25,923 nucleotides of DNA, taken from assembly GCF_018336475.1 (NCBI RefSeq), contig NZ_CP048741.1, positions 2,439,204 to 2,465,126 on the forward strand, read 5' to 3'. This document shows, in pieces, positions 14,008 through 22,045 of this stretch. The first letter of the stretch is position 1; each line of letters starts with the position of its first letter. The position numbers and the translations under genes are program-made. The DNA is from Romboutsia sp. 13368. Lineage in GTDB: Bacteria; Bacillota; Clostridia; Peptostreptococcales; Peptostreptococcaceae. Below the pieces are notes generated by a model. That model had not been told where the DNA came from. It worked only from the letters and a program-made list of their open reading frames with translations, and ran no database searches.

Positions 14008-15300
14008 TTATATAATTTCTAAGTTTTTGTATATATAAACCCCTTTTTGATAATATTCTAATTCTTTATCTTTTGAAGAGTATGAATATAATTCCCCTAA
14101 GTTTATATATAAATCAGCTAATATTTTTTTATCATTTAATTCAGTTATTATATTTATACACTTTTGTAAGTATTCAATTGCAACTATATTTTCATTTAAA
14201 GCTTTATGCATATCTGAATAATACTTTAAAATTTTAAATTCATTAAATTTATTTTTATTTTTTATTGCAGATGCTAATGCTATTTTACAATATCTCTTAG
14301 CAATCTCATAGTCATCATTAGATATATATGCTTCTATTATTTTAAATAAACTATTCATCATATACTCATCTTCATCATTTTTTTTGATATCATATACTTT
14401 TTGTGAATACTCTAAAACCTTATCTAAATATCCCATATCTTTATATACATCTGATATAGTTAAATAAATAGACGCTAATTCTGTTTTATTTTTCTCTTTA
14501 TCCAGAATTTCTAATGCTTTTTTTAAATATTCTTTAGAAGTTTCGTATTCCCCCATATTCAAAAGATTATTTGCTTTTAGCATTAGAACATTTAATTCTT
14601 CTTCTGGATTATTTTTTGAATCTACTTCATCCATTTTTTTTGTATAATATAAAGATTTTTCATTATCATTTAATTTAATATAACAATAAGCTATTTTACT
14701 ATATAAATCTTTATACATATCTATATCTTCAAGTTGTATTTCTTCTAATGCATTTTCTGCAAAATCAAATTGAAGAACTGCACCTTTATAGAACTCTTCT
14801 AGCATATAAATTTTACCTATATTTAGGTAACATCTAAATACTTTTTCTTTATCATTATTTTTTATAAAACAATGTAGTGCTTTTTCATAACTCATAACTG
14901 ATTCACTATATTTATCTTTTTTAAAATTTATATCTGCTAATAAAAAATTACATTTTCCGTAATTATCTAAAATTTTATATTCATCACATATTTCTATTGC
15001 TTCTCTTAACTGATTTTCAGCTTTTTCTAATTCATTACATTTAATTAAAATCTCACTTTGAAGTATTAAGTTATCAGTTAATTTCTTAGACTGCATTTCT
15101 TTAGTTTCTAATAAATAATCAACACTTACATCTAATTGATTTGCTAGATATTCCAGTAACTCATGACTAGTATGTGATTTATCTCTTTCTATATGACTTA
15201 TTTGGGCTGCAGTAATTCTATCTCCTGCCAATTCTTTTAATGTCATATTTTTTTCTTTTCTTAACTTTTTTATCTTTTCTCCTAAACTTAAAATATTCAT
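14008..15300 (-). CDS. HTH (Cro/C1-type) transcriptional regulator with TPR repeats
   Basis: A 430-residue cytosolic regulator. Residues about 6-63 form a Xre-type helix-turn-helix (LGEKIKKLRKEKNMTLKELA...ISHIERDKS...YLANQLDVSVDYLL). The rest is a run of about eight TPR-like helical hairpins (for example YSESVMSYEKALHCF, ETSKEYLKKALEILDKE), as in RRNPP-type regulators that sense peptides, though many such clostridial proteins have no known ligand. No small peptide gene was found beside it. ATG at 15300 follows GGGGGAG by 4 bases. An in-frame ATG at 15321 lacks its own site. It has its own terminator and lies between csd and yedF, so control of the selenium genes is possible but only inferred. 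Confidence 0.88.
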   Translation of the reverse strand: MNILSLGEKIKKLRKEKNMTLKELAGDRITAAQISHIERDKSHTSHELLEYLANQLDVSVDYLLETKEMQSKKLTDNLILQSEILIKCNELEKAENQLREAIEICDEYKILDNYGKCNFLLADINFKKDKYSESVMSYEKALHCFIKNNDKEKVFRCYLNIGKIYMLEEFYKGAVLQFDFAENALEEIQLEDIDMYKDLYSKIAYCYIKLNDNEKSLYYTKKMDEVDSKNNPEEELNVLMLKANNLLNMGEYETSKEYLKKALEILDKEKNKTELASIYLTISDVYKDMGYLDKVLEYSQKVYDIKKNDEDEYMMNSLFKIIEAYISNDDYEIAKRYCKIALASAIKNKNKFNEFKILKYYSDMHKALNENIVAIEYLQKCINIITELNDKKILADLYINLGELYSYSSKDKELEYYQKGVYIYKNLEII

Positions 15301-15470
15301 ACTACTCCCCCATGAAATCATTTTCTTTCAATTTAATTATAACTTATATTTATTTTAAAAACACTATATATTTTCAAAGTATATTCTAATTCGATTAAAT
15401 AATGTTCGCTTCTACATAAATTTTATTTTATATTTTACTTTTTTATAAGTAAGTAATCTATAAAATTATT

Positions 15471-15542
15471 TTATACAAAAAATAAGAGGTTACCTCTAAG
15501 TAAATCATAATTTCATGGTATTACTTAAGATAATCTCTTATT
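15471..15542 (-). terminator. Long imperfect hairpin, likely terminator of the csd-like gene
   Basis: The arms 15481-15503 and 15521-15542 pair with only a few mismatches and one bulge, and the inner part can extend to a loop near AATTTC, giving a stem of about 30 pairs. It starts 7 bases past the csd stop and is followed on the minus strand by TTTTGTATAA. Confidence 0.6.
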
Positions 15543-15548
15543 TATAAA

Positions 15549-16691
15549 TTAATTATTTTTTGATATTTCTTTTAATGCATCTATTGATTTATCTATCTCT
15601 TCTTTAGTATTAAAATATCCTATACTAAATCTCACTGCACCTTGTTCTAGTGTATCTAAAGTTTTGTGTGCTAGCGGAGCGCAGTGTATTCCAGATCTAG
15701 TAGCTATATCATATTCACTATCTAGTAAGAATGTTATTTCTCCAGAATCCATATTTCCTATATTTATGCTTATAACAGATGCTCTTTTTTTTGCATCTTT
15801 TGGACCATAAATTTTTATATTAGGTATTTCTTCTAGCCTTTCTAGCATATACTTACATAACTCTTCTTCATGTTTTTTTATCTTTTCTATTCCCTCTTTA
15901 AATATGAATTTAACACCTTCATTTAGTCCAACTATTCCAGGAGTATTATGGGTTCCTGACTCATATTTATCTGGAACTAAGTCTGGTTGAAATAAATCTT
16001 CTGATCTACTTCCTGTTCCACCTTCTTTTAAAATATCTAAACTTAATCCTTCTCTTATATAAAGTATACCTGTTCCTTGTGGACCTAATAATCCTTTATG
16101 TCCAGGTGCTGCTAACATATCAGCTTTTATATCTTTTAAATCTATATCATAAACACCTAATGTTTGAGATGCATCTATTAAATATAATACATTGTGCTTT
16201 CTAGCTATTTCTGATACAGATTTTATATCTATTAATGTACCACATACATTTGATGCATGAGTTGTCACTATCAATTTTGTATTAGGCTTTATTGCTTTTT
16301 CTAAATCATCTATATTTAAAAATCCTTGTTCATCACATTTAACTATAGTATTTTCTATGCCTATTTTTTCAAGAGCTTTTATTGGTCTTATTACTGAGTT
16401 ATGTTCCATACTAGTAGTTATTATATGGTCACCTTCTTTTACAACACCTTTTATAGCTAAATTTAATGAATCTGTTGCATTATTAGTAAATACTATATTC
16501 ATTGGATTATCTATATTAAGTAGCTTAGCTATATTTTCTCTTGTGTCATATATTTCCCTAGCTGCTTTCATAGCTAACTTATGACCTGCTCTTCCTGGAT
16601 TTGCACAATAATTTTTCATACAATCCATCATAGCATCATATACAGCTTCTGGTTTTGGAAATGTCGTTGCTGCATTGTCTAAATAAATCAT
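15549..16691 (-). CDS. Cysteine desulfurase-like class V aminotransferase, selenium-associated type
   Basis: A 380-residue PLP enzyme related to NifS/Csd, starting MIYLDNAATTFPKPEAV. H97 in SMEHNSV stacks on PLP, D173 in LIDASQ binds its ring nitrogen, K199 in APGHKGLLGPQGTG forms the Schiff base, and C337 in RSGIHCAPLAHKT is the candidate catalytic cysteine. The short GIHCAPLAH active-site loop matches the EF2568-type family tied to selenium use rather than IscS. It would release S or Se from cysteine or selenocysteine for a carrier such as YedF or DUF3343, both encoded nearby. ATG follows AAAGGA. It starts 21 bases after parB, so it is probably the last gene of that transcript. Confidence 0.92.
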   Translation of the reverse strand: MIYLDNAATTFPKPEAVYDAMMDCMKNYCANPGRAGHKLAMKAAREIYDTRENIAKLLNIDNPMNIVFTNNATDSLNLAIKGVVKEGDHIITTSMEHNSVIRPIKALEKIGIENTIVKCDEQGFLNIDDLEKAIKPNTKLIVTTHASNVCGTLIDIKSVSEIARKHNVLYLIDASQTLGVYDIDLKDIKADMLAAPGHKGLLGPQGTGILYIREGLSLDILKEGGTGSRSEDLFQPDLVPDKYESGTHNTPGIVGLNEGVKFIFKEGIEKIKKHEEELCKYMLERLEEIPNIKIYGPKDAKKRASVISINIGNMDSGEITFLLDSEYDIATRSGIHCAPLAHKTLDTLEQGAVRFSIGYFNTKEEIDKSIDALKEISKNN

Positions 16692-16712
16692 TTTATGATT
16701 CCTTTCCTCTTC

Positions 16713-17588
16713 TTAGTTATCCTCAAGAAGCATAGATACTATATTATTTAAATCATCTTCATTATAGTATTCTATTTCTATTTTTCCTTTTTTCTTTCCT
16801 TTAGATATATTTACTTTCGTTCCAAATATATTTCTTAATCTTTCTTCAACATCAACAATAAATACATCTTTTTCTTTAACTTTTTTAGGAATTTCTTTAA
16901 TATTTTCTTCGCTAATTTTTTTTGCTAAATTTTCTGTAGCTCTAACTGAAAGCTCTTCAGCTATTACTTTATTGGCTAACTCTATTTGTAAATTTTCATC
17001 CGATATTCTAAGTATAGCCTTTCCATGACCTGCTGTTATCTGACCTTGGTCTATCATATCAGTTATTTGCTTAGGTAGATTTAATAATCTAAGTGTATTA
17101 GTTATATGAGGTCTACTCTTTCCTACAGCTTCTGATATTTCTTCTTGTGTAACTTCATAATTTTTTATTAAACTTTTATAAGCTAATGCTTCTTCTATTG
17201 GATTTAACTCTTCTCTTTGTAAATTTTCTATAAGTGCAATCTCCATAATATCTTTCATTGGTATATCTTTTATAACTGCAGGTATATCACTTCTACGTGC
17301 TAATTTAGATGCTCTATATCTTCTTTCTCCTGCTATTATCATATATTTACCTTTATCATCAGGTTTAAGCACTATAGGTTGTAATACTCCATAATTTTTT
17401 ATAGATTCACTTAATATTTTTATTTTTTCTTCATCAAATACTCGTCTAGGTTGATCTTGATTTGGATATATATTTTTTAATTCTATTGTTGTTATATCTT
17501 TTTTATCTATTTCACCATTAATATCAGGTATTAATGCACTAAGTCCTCTTCCTAATCTGTTAGTTCTTTTTGTTGTTTTATTCTCCAT
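16713..17588 (-). CDS. parB: Chromosome-partitioning protein ParB (Spo0J), CTP-binding clamp
   Basis: The 291-residue protein loads on parS, uses CTP to close into a sliding clamp and recruits SMC. The N-terminus RLGRGLSALI is the ParA-stimulating peptide. The CTP-binding domain holds GERRYR (87-92) and ENLQREELNP (121-130). The helix-turn-helix (about 146-168) has TQEEISEAVGKSRPHITNTL, where the GKSRPHI stretch is typical of true ParB rather than Noc. The C-terminal dimerisation domain ends the protein. ATG at 17588 starts 1 base after the parA stop. GGAGG lies 12 bases upstream, inside parA, a rather long spacing that suggests coupled translation. Confidence 0.96.
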   Translation of the reverse strand: MENKTTKRTNRLGRGLSALIPDINGEIDKKDITTIELKNIYPNQDQPRRVFDEEKIKILSESIKNYGVLQPIVLKPDDKGKYMIIAGERRYRASKLARRSDIPAVIKDIPMKDIMEIALIENLQREELNPIEEALAYKSLIKNYEVTQEEISEAVGKSRPHITNTLRLLNLPKQITDMIDQGQITAGHGKAILRISDENLQIELANKVIAEELSVRATENLAKKISEENIKEIPKKVKEKDVFIVDVEERLRNIFGTKVNISKGKKKGKIEIEYYNEDDLNNIVSMLLEDN

Positions 17589-17589
17589 C

Positions 17590-18363
17590 TTATATTATAT
17601 CCTCCTCTAAATCTATAAATTCCTCTGCTAATTCCATATAAGCTAGAGCACCTCTACATTTTGAATCATAATAATAAACAGGTTTACCATGGCTAGGTGC
17701 TTCTGCTAATCTAACATTTCTAGGTATTAATGTTGTATATACACTTCCCTTAAAGTATCTTTTTACTTCATCAACTACTTGTATTGATAAATTAGCTCTT
17801 CCATCAAACATACTTAATACAACACCTTGAATGTCTAACTCTGGATTTAGTCTAGATTTAACTAATTTTATAGTCCCCATAAGCTGACTAACACCTTCCA
17901 AAGCATAATATTCACATTGAATAGGTATTAAAACGCTATCTACTGCAGTTAGACTATTTATAGTTAACATCCCTAATGAAGGAGGACAATCTATAAATAT
18001 ATAATCATAATTATCTCTTACCTTTTCTATTGCATTTTTTAGTATATACTCTCTATTATTTCTTGATGTAAGTTCTATCTCACATCCTGCTAAGTCTGTA
18101 TCTGATGATACTATGTCAATATTTTCAAACTCTGTTTTTAATATTGTTTCACTTATATCTACTCCATCTATTATTACATCATATATTGTTCTTTCTACTG
18201 CATGTTTCTCTATACCATATCCACTAGTTGTATTTCCCTGTGGATCTAAGTCTAGTACTAATATTTTTTTACCCATTGTACCTAAACTTGCAGTTAAATT
18301 TACGTTAGTAGTAGTCTTTCCTACTCCTCCCTTTTGATTAAATACTGCTATTACTTTACTCAT
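17590..18363 (-). CDS. parA: Chromosome-partitioning ATPase ParA (Soj)
   Basis: A 257-residue ParA/MinD ATPase. The deviant Walker A KGGVGKTT spans 11-18 with the signature lysine K11, followed by LDLDPQGN and the Walker B region IFIDCPPSLG. There is no N-terminal DNA-binding extension, as in chromosomal Soj rather than plasmid type Ia ParA. ATP-bound dimers coat the nucleoid, and ParB stimulates hydrolysis. In Bacillus, Soj also controls DnaA, which fits the origin-proximal position. ATG at 18363 follows AGGGGGA. It lies between noc and parB. Only about 25 bases separate its start from a terminator-like structure after noc, and no promoter was recognised there. Confidence 0.97.
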   Translation of the reverse strand: MSKVIAVFNQKGGVGKTTTNVNLTASLGTMGKKILVLDLDPQGNTTSGYGIEKHAVERTIYDVIIDGVDISETILKTEFENIDIVSSDTDLAGCEIELTSRNNREYILKNAIEKVRDNYDYIFIDCPPSLGMLTINSLTAVDSVLIPIQCEYYALEGVSQLMGTIKLVKSRLNPELDIQGVVLSMFDGRANLSIQVVDEVKRYFKGSVYTTLIPRNVRLAEAPSHGKPVYYYDSKCRGALAYMELAEEFIDLEEDII

Positions 18364-18379
18364 TTTGACTGTTCCCCCT

Positions 18380-18420
18380 GTAATCTTCTAAAAAAAGATT
18401 ACTGCAATGCAGTAACCTTT
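18380..18420 (-). terminator. Terminator after noc with a mutually exclusive hairpin (possible attenuator before parA)
   Basis: On the minus strand a 12-bp stem (18409-18420 with 18394-18405, 3-base loop, one G-T pair) is followed by T residues and starts at the noc stop. The same right arm can instead pair as GTAATCTT (18395-18402) with AAGATTAC (18380-18387), just before the parA ribosome-binding site. The two folds exclude each other. The structures are visible; regulation is inferred. Confidence 0.65.
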
Positions 18421-19206
18421 TTATTTTTTAGGAATTTTTACCACAATTTCCATATAATCGCCTTTATCGACTTCATTATACTTAGCTTCAATTCCTGTAC
18501 CAATTATTGCATCAAAGGCTTGCTTCATTGTGTTTAAGTATATCCTTATGCCCATAGTACCCCTTATATGTTGTTTTTTATCAGAATCTTGAGGATTTTC
18601 CATCTCTTCTAGAATATCCTTTATCATTTTTTCTGTTTTCTTTACAGTTAACTCATTTTTTATTATCTTATCAAGGACCTCATTAATCAATTCTTCTGTA
18701 GGTAATTTAAGAAGTGCTCTTGCATGTCTTTCTGTTAGGCTATTTTCAACTAATTTTATCTTTACATTACTCGGTAATCTAAGTATTCTTAACTTATTTG
18801 CTATAGTTGATTGATTTTTACCTAACTTTTCAGCCAACTGTTGTTGCGTAAATTCATGTTCTTTTATTAGGTTTTCATAACCCATTGCTTCTTCTATAAA
18901 ATTTAAATCTTCTCTTTGTAAGTTTTCTAGTAAAGCTAGTACTGCAGATGATTCATCAGACATGTTATTTATAATAGCTGGAACAGCTTGAAGATTTGCT
19001 AATTTTGCTGCCCTAAATCTTCTTTCCCCCGCAATTAATTCATAATTATCATCTTTTTGTCTAACTGTTATTGGTTGAAGTATTCCATAAACCTTTATAG
19101 AATTGCTTAGCTCTTCTAGTGCTGCTTGTGAAAATACCTTCCTTGGTTGATATGGATTCGGAACTATATTCTCTATTGGTATCTCCATAACTATTTTCTC
19201 TTCCAT
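18421..19206 (-). CDS. noc: ParB-like nucleoid occlusion protein Noc
   Basis: A 261-residue ParB paralogue. It has the CTP motif GERRFR (60-65), ENLQREDLNF (94-103) and a helix-turn-helix (about 119-141) with GKNQSTIANKLRIL. The Gln and Lys in QSTIANK are the kind of residues that distinguish Noc from ParB in DNA recognition. Noc of Bacillus binds its own sites and tethers them to the membrane through an amphipathic N-terminal helix. This protein begins directly with MEEKIVMEIPIENIVPNPYQPR and lacks that helix. A TGA stop lies five codons upstream in frame, so no longer start exists. ATG follows GAGAGGT. The order noc-parA-parB, transcribed away from the origin, is typical. Confidence 0.92.
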   Translation of the reverse strand: MEEKIVMEIPIENIVPNPYQPRKVFSQAALEELSNSIKVYGILQPITVRQKDDNYELIAGERRFRAAKLANLQAVPAIINNMSDESSAVLALLENLQREDLNFIEEAMGYENLIKEHEFTQQQLAEKLGKNQSTIANKLRILRLPSNVKIKLVENSLTERHARALLKLPTEELINEVLDKIIKNELTVKKTEKMIKDILEEMENPQDSDKKQHIRGTMGIRIYLNTMKQAFDAIIGTGIEAKYNEVDKGDYMEIVVKIPKK

Positions 19207-19378
19207 AACATACCTCTCTCATAAAAAATAAATATATTTTAATTTAATTCTTTGCAAATTAATACTTCATTTTTATACTACATTAGATATATAAATAACA
19301 TTTCTTCACAATACTTATATAATCCTTCTATTTTATTTTATTTTTAACATAATTTTATATATTTTTAAAACAAAATAT

Positions 19379-20098
19379 TTACTTTATAGGACTTTTCGCT
19401 GGTTTTCCAGCTTTTCTTGGATACTTTTCTGGCGTATTTTTTACTTTTTTGAATACTAATATATTGTGATTTAAATCTGATTCAGGTAATTCGATATTTA
19501 TTTTTTCTATAAATTCTACACCTAAAACATCCATTGCTACTTTTGATTCTTCTAACTCTAAATTTGCATTTGGCCCCTTTAAGCATACAAAATAACCACC
19601 TACTTTAACAAATGGAACACAAAACTCCATTAAAATAGGTAATCCAGCAACAGCTCTTGCTGTAGCTATATCATATTTTTCTCTGTAGTCTTCTGATTTA
19701 CCAAAATCTTCAGCTCTACCATGTATAAATTCTATATTATCAATTCCTACTTGATTACTAACTTCTTGTAAAAAGTTTATTCTTTTATTTAATGAATCTA
19801 GTAATGTTACCTTTGTATTTCTTAAGCATATTCTTAAAGGTAAACCAGGGAATCCTGCCCCTGTGCCTACATCTATTATAGATAATCCATCTTTTATATA
19901 TCCATTAGTTACTGCTGAAACAGAATCTAAGAAGTGCTTTATAAACACTTCTTTTTCATCTTCTATTCCAGTAAGATTCATTTTTTGATTCCAATCGACT
20001 AATATTTCCCTGTAAATATTAAAATCATTTAACATTTTGTCATCTACTGTTATACCTAAGTTTTCAAGACCATTTTTTAATATATCTCTATTGCTCAT
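19379..20098 (-). CDS. rsmG: 16S rRNA (guanine-527-N7)-methyltransferase RsmG (GidB)
   Basis: The 239-residue SAM-dependent enzyme makes m7G527 in the 530 loop of 16S rRNA. The SAM site IIDVGTGAGFPGLPLRI spans about 74-90, NLTGIEDEKEVFIKHFLDS lies before it, and the GRAEDFG and ATARAVAGLPIL stretches are conserved. The C-terminus ends with the family tail YPRKAGKPAKSPI. The ATG at 20098 overlaps the end of mnmG by 11 bases, and its ribosome-binding site GAGGAGG lies inside mnmG, so the two are translationally coupled. Loss of this enzyme is known to give low-level streptomycin resistance. The next 172 bases up to noc hold no gene. Confidence 0.97.
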   Translation of the reverse strand: MSNRDILKNGLENLGITVDDKMLNDFNIYREILVDWNQKMNLTGIEDEKEVFIKHFLDSVSAVTNGYIKDGLSIIDVGTGAGFPGLPLRICLRNTKVTLLDSLNKRINFLQEVSNQVGIDNIEFIHGRAEDFGKSEDYREKYDIATARAVAGLPILMEFCVPFVKVGGYFVCLKGPNANLELEESKVAMDVLGVEFIEKINIELPESDLNHNILVFKKVKNTPEKYPRKAGKPAKSPIK

Positions 20099-21986
20099 CT
20101 TTTCCTCCTCTAGTTCTTCTCATTTGTTCTAAATATATAAGAAGTACTGATATATCTGCAGGAGAAACCCCAGAGATACGAGATGCTTGTCCTATAGATA
20201 TAGGTCTTATAGCATCAAGCTTTTGTCTTGCTTCTATTCTAAGACCATCTATTGATAAATAATCAATTACTTCTGGTAATCTTTTATTTTCAAGCTTTTT
20301 AAATTGGTCTATTTGCTTTAATTGTTTATCTATATAACCTTCATATTTAGTCATTATCACACATTGTTCTTTAACTTCATCCGAAACATTATCTCCAGCA
20401 CCTTTACCTATTGCTTCTATTAGCTCATAAGTTACCTCTGGACGCTTTAAGAATTCATATAAAGATAAACCTACTTTTATTTCCGATGCTCCCATTTCAG
20501 TTAATAAATGATTTACTTCTTTAGGAGTAACTCTTTCAGTTTTTAATCTTTCTAATTCTTTTTCTACTTCAGCTTTCTTCTCAAGATATCTTTGATATCT
20601 CTCTTCTGTAACTAGACCTATATCATATCCTCTTTGAGTAAGTCTCATATCTGCATTATCTTGTCTTAGATATAGTCTATATTCAGATCTTGAAGTCATC
20701 ATTCTATAAGGCTCATTAGTTCCCTTTGTAACTAAATCATCTATTAAAACACCTATATAAGCTTCTGATCTATCAAGTACAAATGGCTCTTTTCCTTCTA
20801 TTTTGTGAGCTGCATTTATACCAGCTATAAGTCCTTGAGCTGCTGCTTCTTCATAACCAGATGTTCCATTGAACTGACCAGCACTGAATAAGTTTTCTAC
20901 TCCTTTTATTTCAAGACTTATTTTTAATTGAGTTGGATCTATACAATCGTATTCTATAGCATAAGCAGGTCTCATTATTTTAGCATTTTCAAGACCTTTT
21001 ACACTCTTATACATTTCAAGTTGAACTTCATAAGGTAAACTTGTAGATATCCCTTGAATGTACATTTCCTTTGTATTTAAACCTTCTGGCTCTATAAATA
21101 TTTGATGTGATTCTTTATCATTAAATCTAACAACTTTATCTTCTATTGATGGGCAATATCTTGCTCCTGTACTGTCTGCTTGTCCACTGTACATAGCTGT
21201 TCTTTCTAAGTTACCCATTATTATTTCATGTGTTTTTAAGTTTGTTCTTGTTAAATAACAAGGTTCTTGTTTTATTCCTATATTATCTGTTAAAAATGAG
21301 AATGGAGTTATCTTTTCATCTCCCTCTTGTATAGACATTTCCGAAAAATCTATACTATCTTTATGAATTCTAGCAGGTGTTCCTGTTTTGAATCTTCTCA
21401 TGTTTAATCCTAAATCAACTAACTTATCTGTAAGATGTTTAGAATATGCTAGTGCATTAGGACCTTCATTTATAGTCAATTCCCCTATAAATATTTTAGA
21501 ATTTAAATAAACTCCAGTAGCTAATATAACTGCCTTTGCTTCATATCTACATCCTAATTTAGTTACTACTCCTGTAACAACTTGATCTTCATGTAATATA
21601 TCAACTACTTCATCCATAACTATATCTATATTAGGATTATCTTCTAAAGTTTTTTTCATTTCTGTGTGATATTGATACTTGTCCGCTTGACCTCTTAATG
21701 AGTGAACTGCTGGACCTTTAGCAGTATTTAACATTCTACTTTGTATAAGTGTTTTATCTGCATTTATACCCATTTGCCCACCTAGAGCATCTATTTCTTT
21801 TACTAATTGTCCTTTTCCTGTTCCACCTATTGATGGGTTACAAGGCATTAAAGCTATAGAGTCTAATGACATAGTTACTACTAATGTCTTATGACCCATT
21901 CTTGCTGTAGCAAGAGCAGCTTCACAACCAGCATGTCCTGCTCCAACTACTATTACGTCATACTTACCTGCATAAAACTGTTTCAT
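20088..21986 (-). CDS. mnmG: tRNA uridine-5-carboxymethylaminomethyl(34) synthesis FAD enzyme MnmG (GidA)
   Basis: The 632-residue flavoprotein works with MnmE to add the (carboxymethyl)aminomethyl group at C5 of wobble uridine 34, including the tRNA-Lys, tRNA-Glu and similar tRNAs found in this window. The FAD dinucleotide motif VGAGHAGCEAALATARMG is at 14-31. MPCNPSIGGTGKGQLVKEID and the second FAD-contact region around GLFSAGQFNGTSGYEEAAAQG are intact. The C-terminal helical domain contacts MnmE and tRNA. ATG follows AAGGAGATC. The gap to mnmE is 59 bases and contains a long parS-like palindrome that would form a hairpin in the mRNA. Confidence 0.98.
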   Translation of the reverse strand: MKQFYAGKYDVIVVGAGHAGCEAALATARMGHKTLVVTMSLDSIALMPCNPSIGGTGKGQLVKEIDALGGQMGINADKTLIQSRMLNTAKGPAVHSLRGQADKYQYHTEMKKTLEDNPNIDIVMDEVVDILHEDQVVTGVVTKLGCRYEAKAVILATGVYLNSKIFIGELTINEGPNALAYSKHLTDKLVDLGLNMRRFKTGTPARIHKDSIDFSEMSIQEGDEKITPFSFLTDNIGIKQEPCYLTRTNLKTHEIIMGNLERTAMYSGQADSTGARYCPSIEDKVVRFNDKESHQIFIEPEGLNTKEMYIQGISTSLPYEVQLEMYKSVKGLENAKIMRPAYAIEYDCIDPTQLKISLEIKGVENLFSAGQFNGTSGYEEAAAQGLIAGINAAHKIEGKEPFVLDRSEAYIGVLIDDLVTKGTNEPYRMMTSRSEYRLYLRQDNADMRLTQRGYDIGLVTEERYQRYLEKKAEVEKELERLKTERVTPKEVNHLLTEMGASEIKVGLSLYEFLKRPEVTYELIEAIGKGAGDNVSDEVKEQCVIMTKYEGYIDKQLKQIDQFKKLENKRLPEVIDYLSIDGLRIEARQKLDAIRPISIGQASRISGVSPADISVLLIYLEQMRRTRGGKDEQ

Positions 21987-22008
21987 GTAGATCTCCTTCC
22001 TATTTAAA

Positions 22009-22032
22009 GTAATGTTTCACGCAAAACATTAC
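22009..22032. promoter_or_regulatory. parS-like palindrome between mnmE and mnmG
   Basis: TGTTTCACGCAAAACA (22013-22028) matches the consensus ParB site TGTTTCACGTGAAACA at 14 of 16 positions. The symmetry extends 4 further bases on each side (GTAA and TTAC), making a 24-base palindrome with one half-site perfect. In mRNA it would also form a 9-bp hairpin 22 bases before mnmG. The match is seen; ParB binding is inferred. Confidence 0.55.
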
Positions 22033-22045
22033 ATACTTTATATAA

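Noticed and set aside
13309..16691. In-frame UGA selenocysteine in yedF or the csd-like gene
   Set aside because: Both frames are complete with ordinary stops, and the expected cysteines (C12 and C337) are encoded as Cys.
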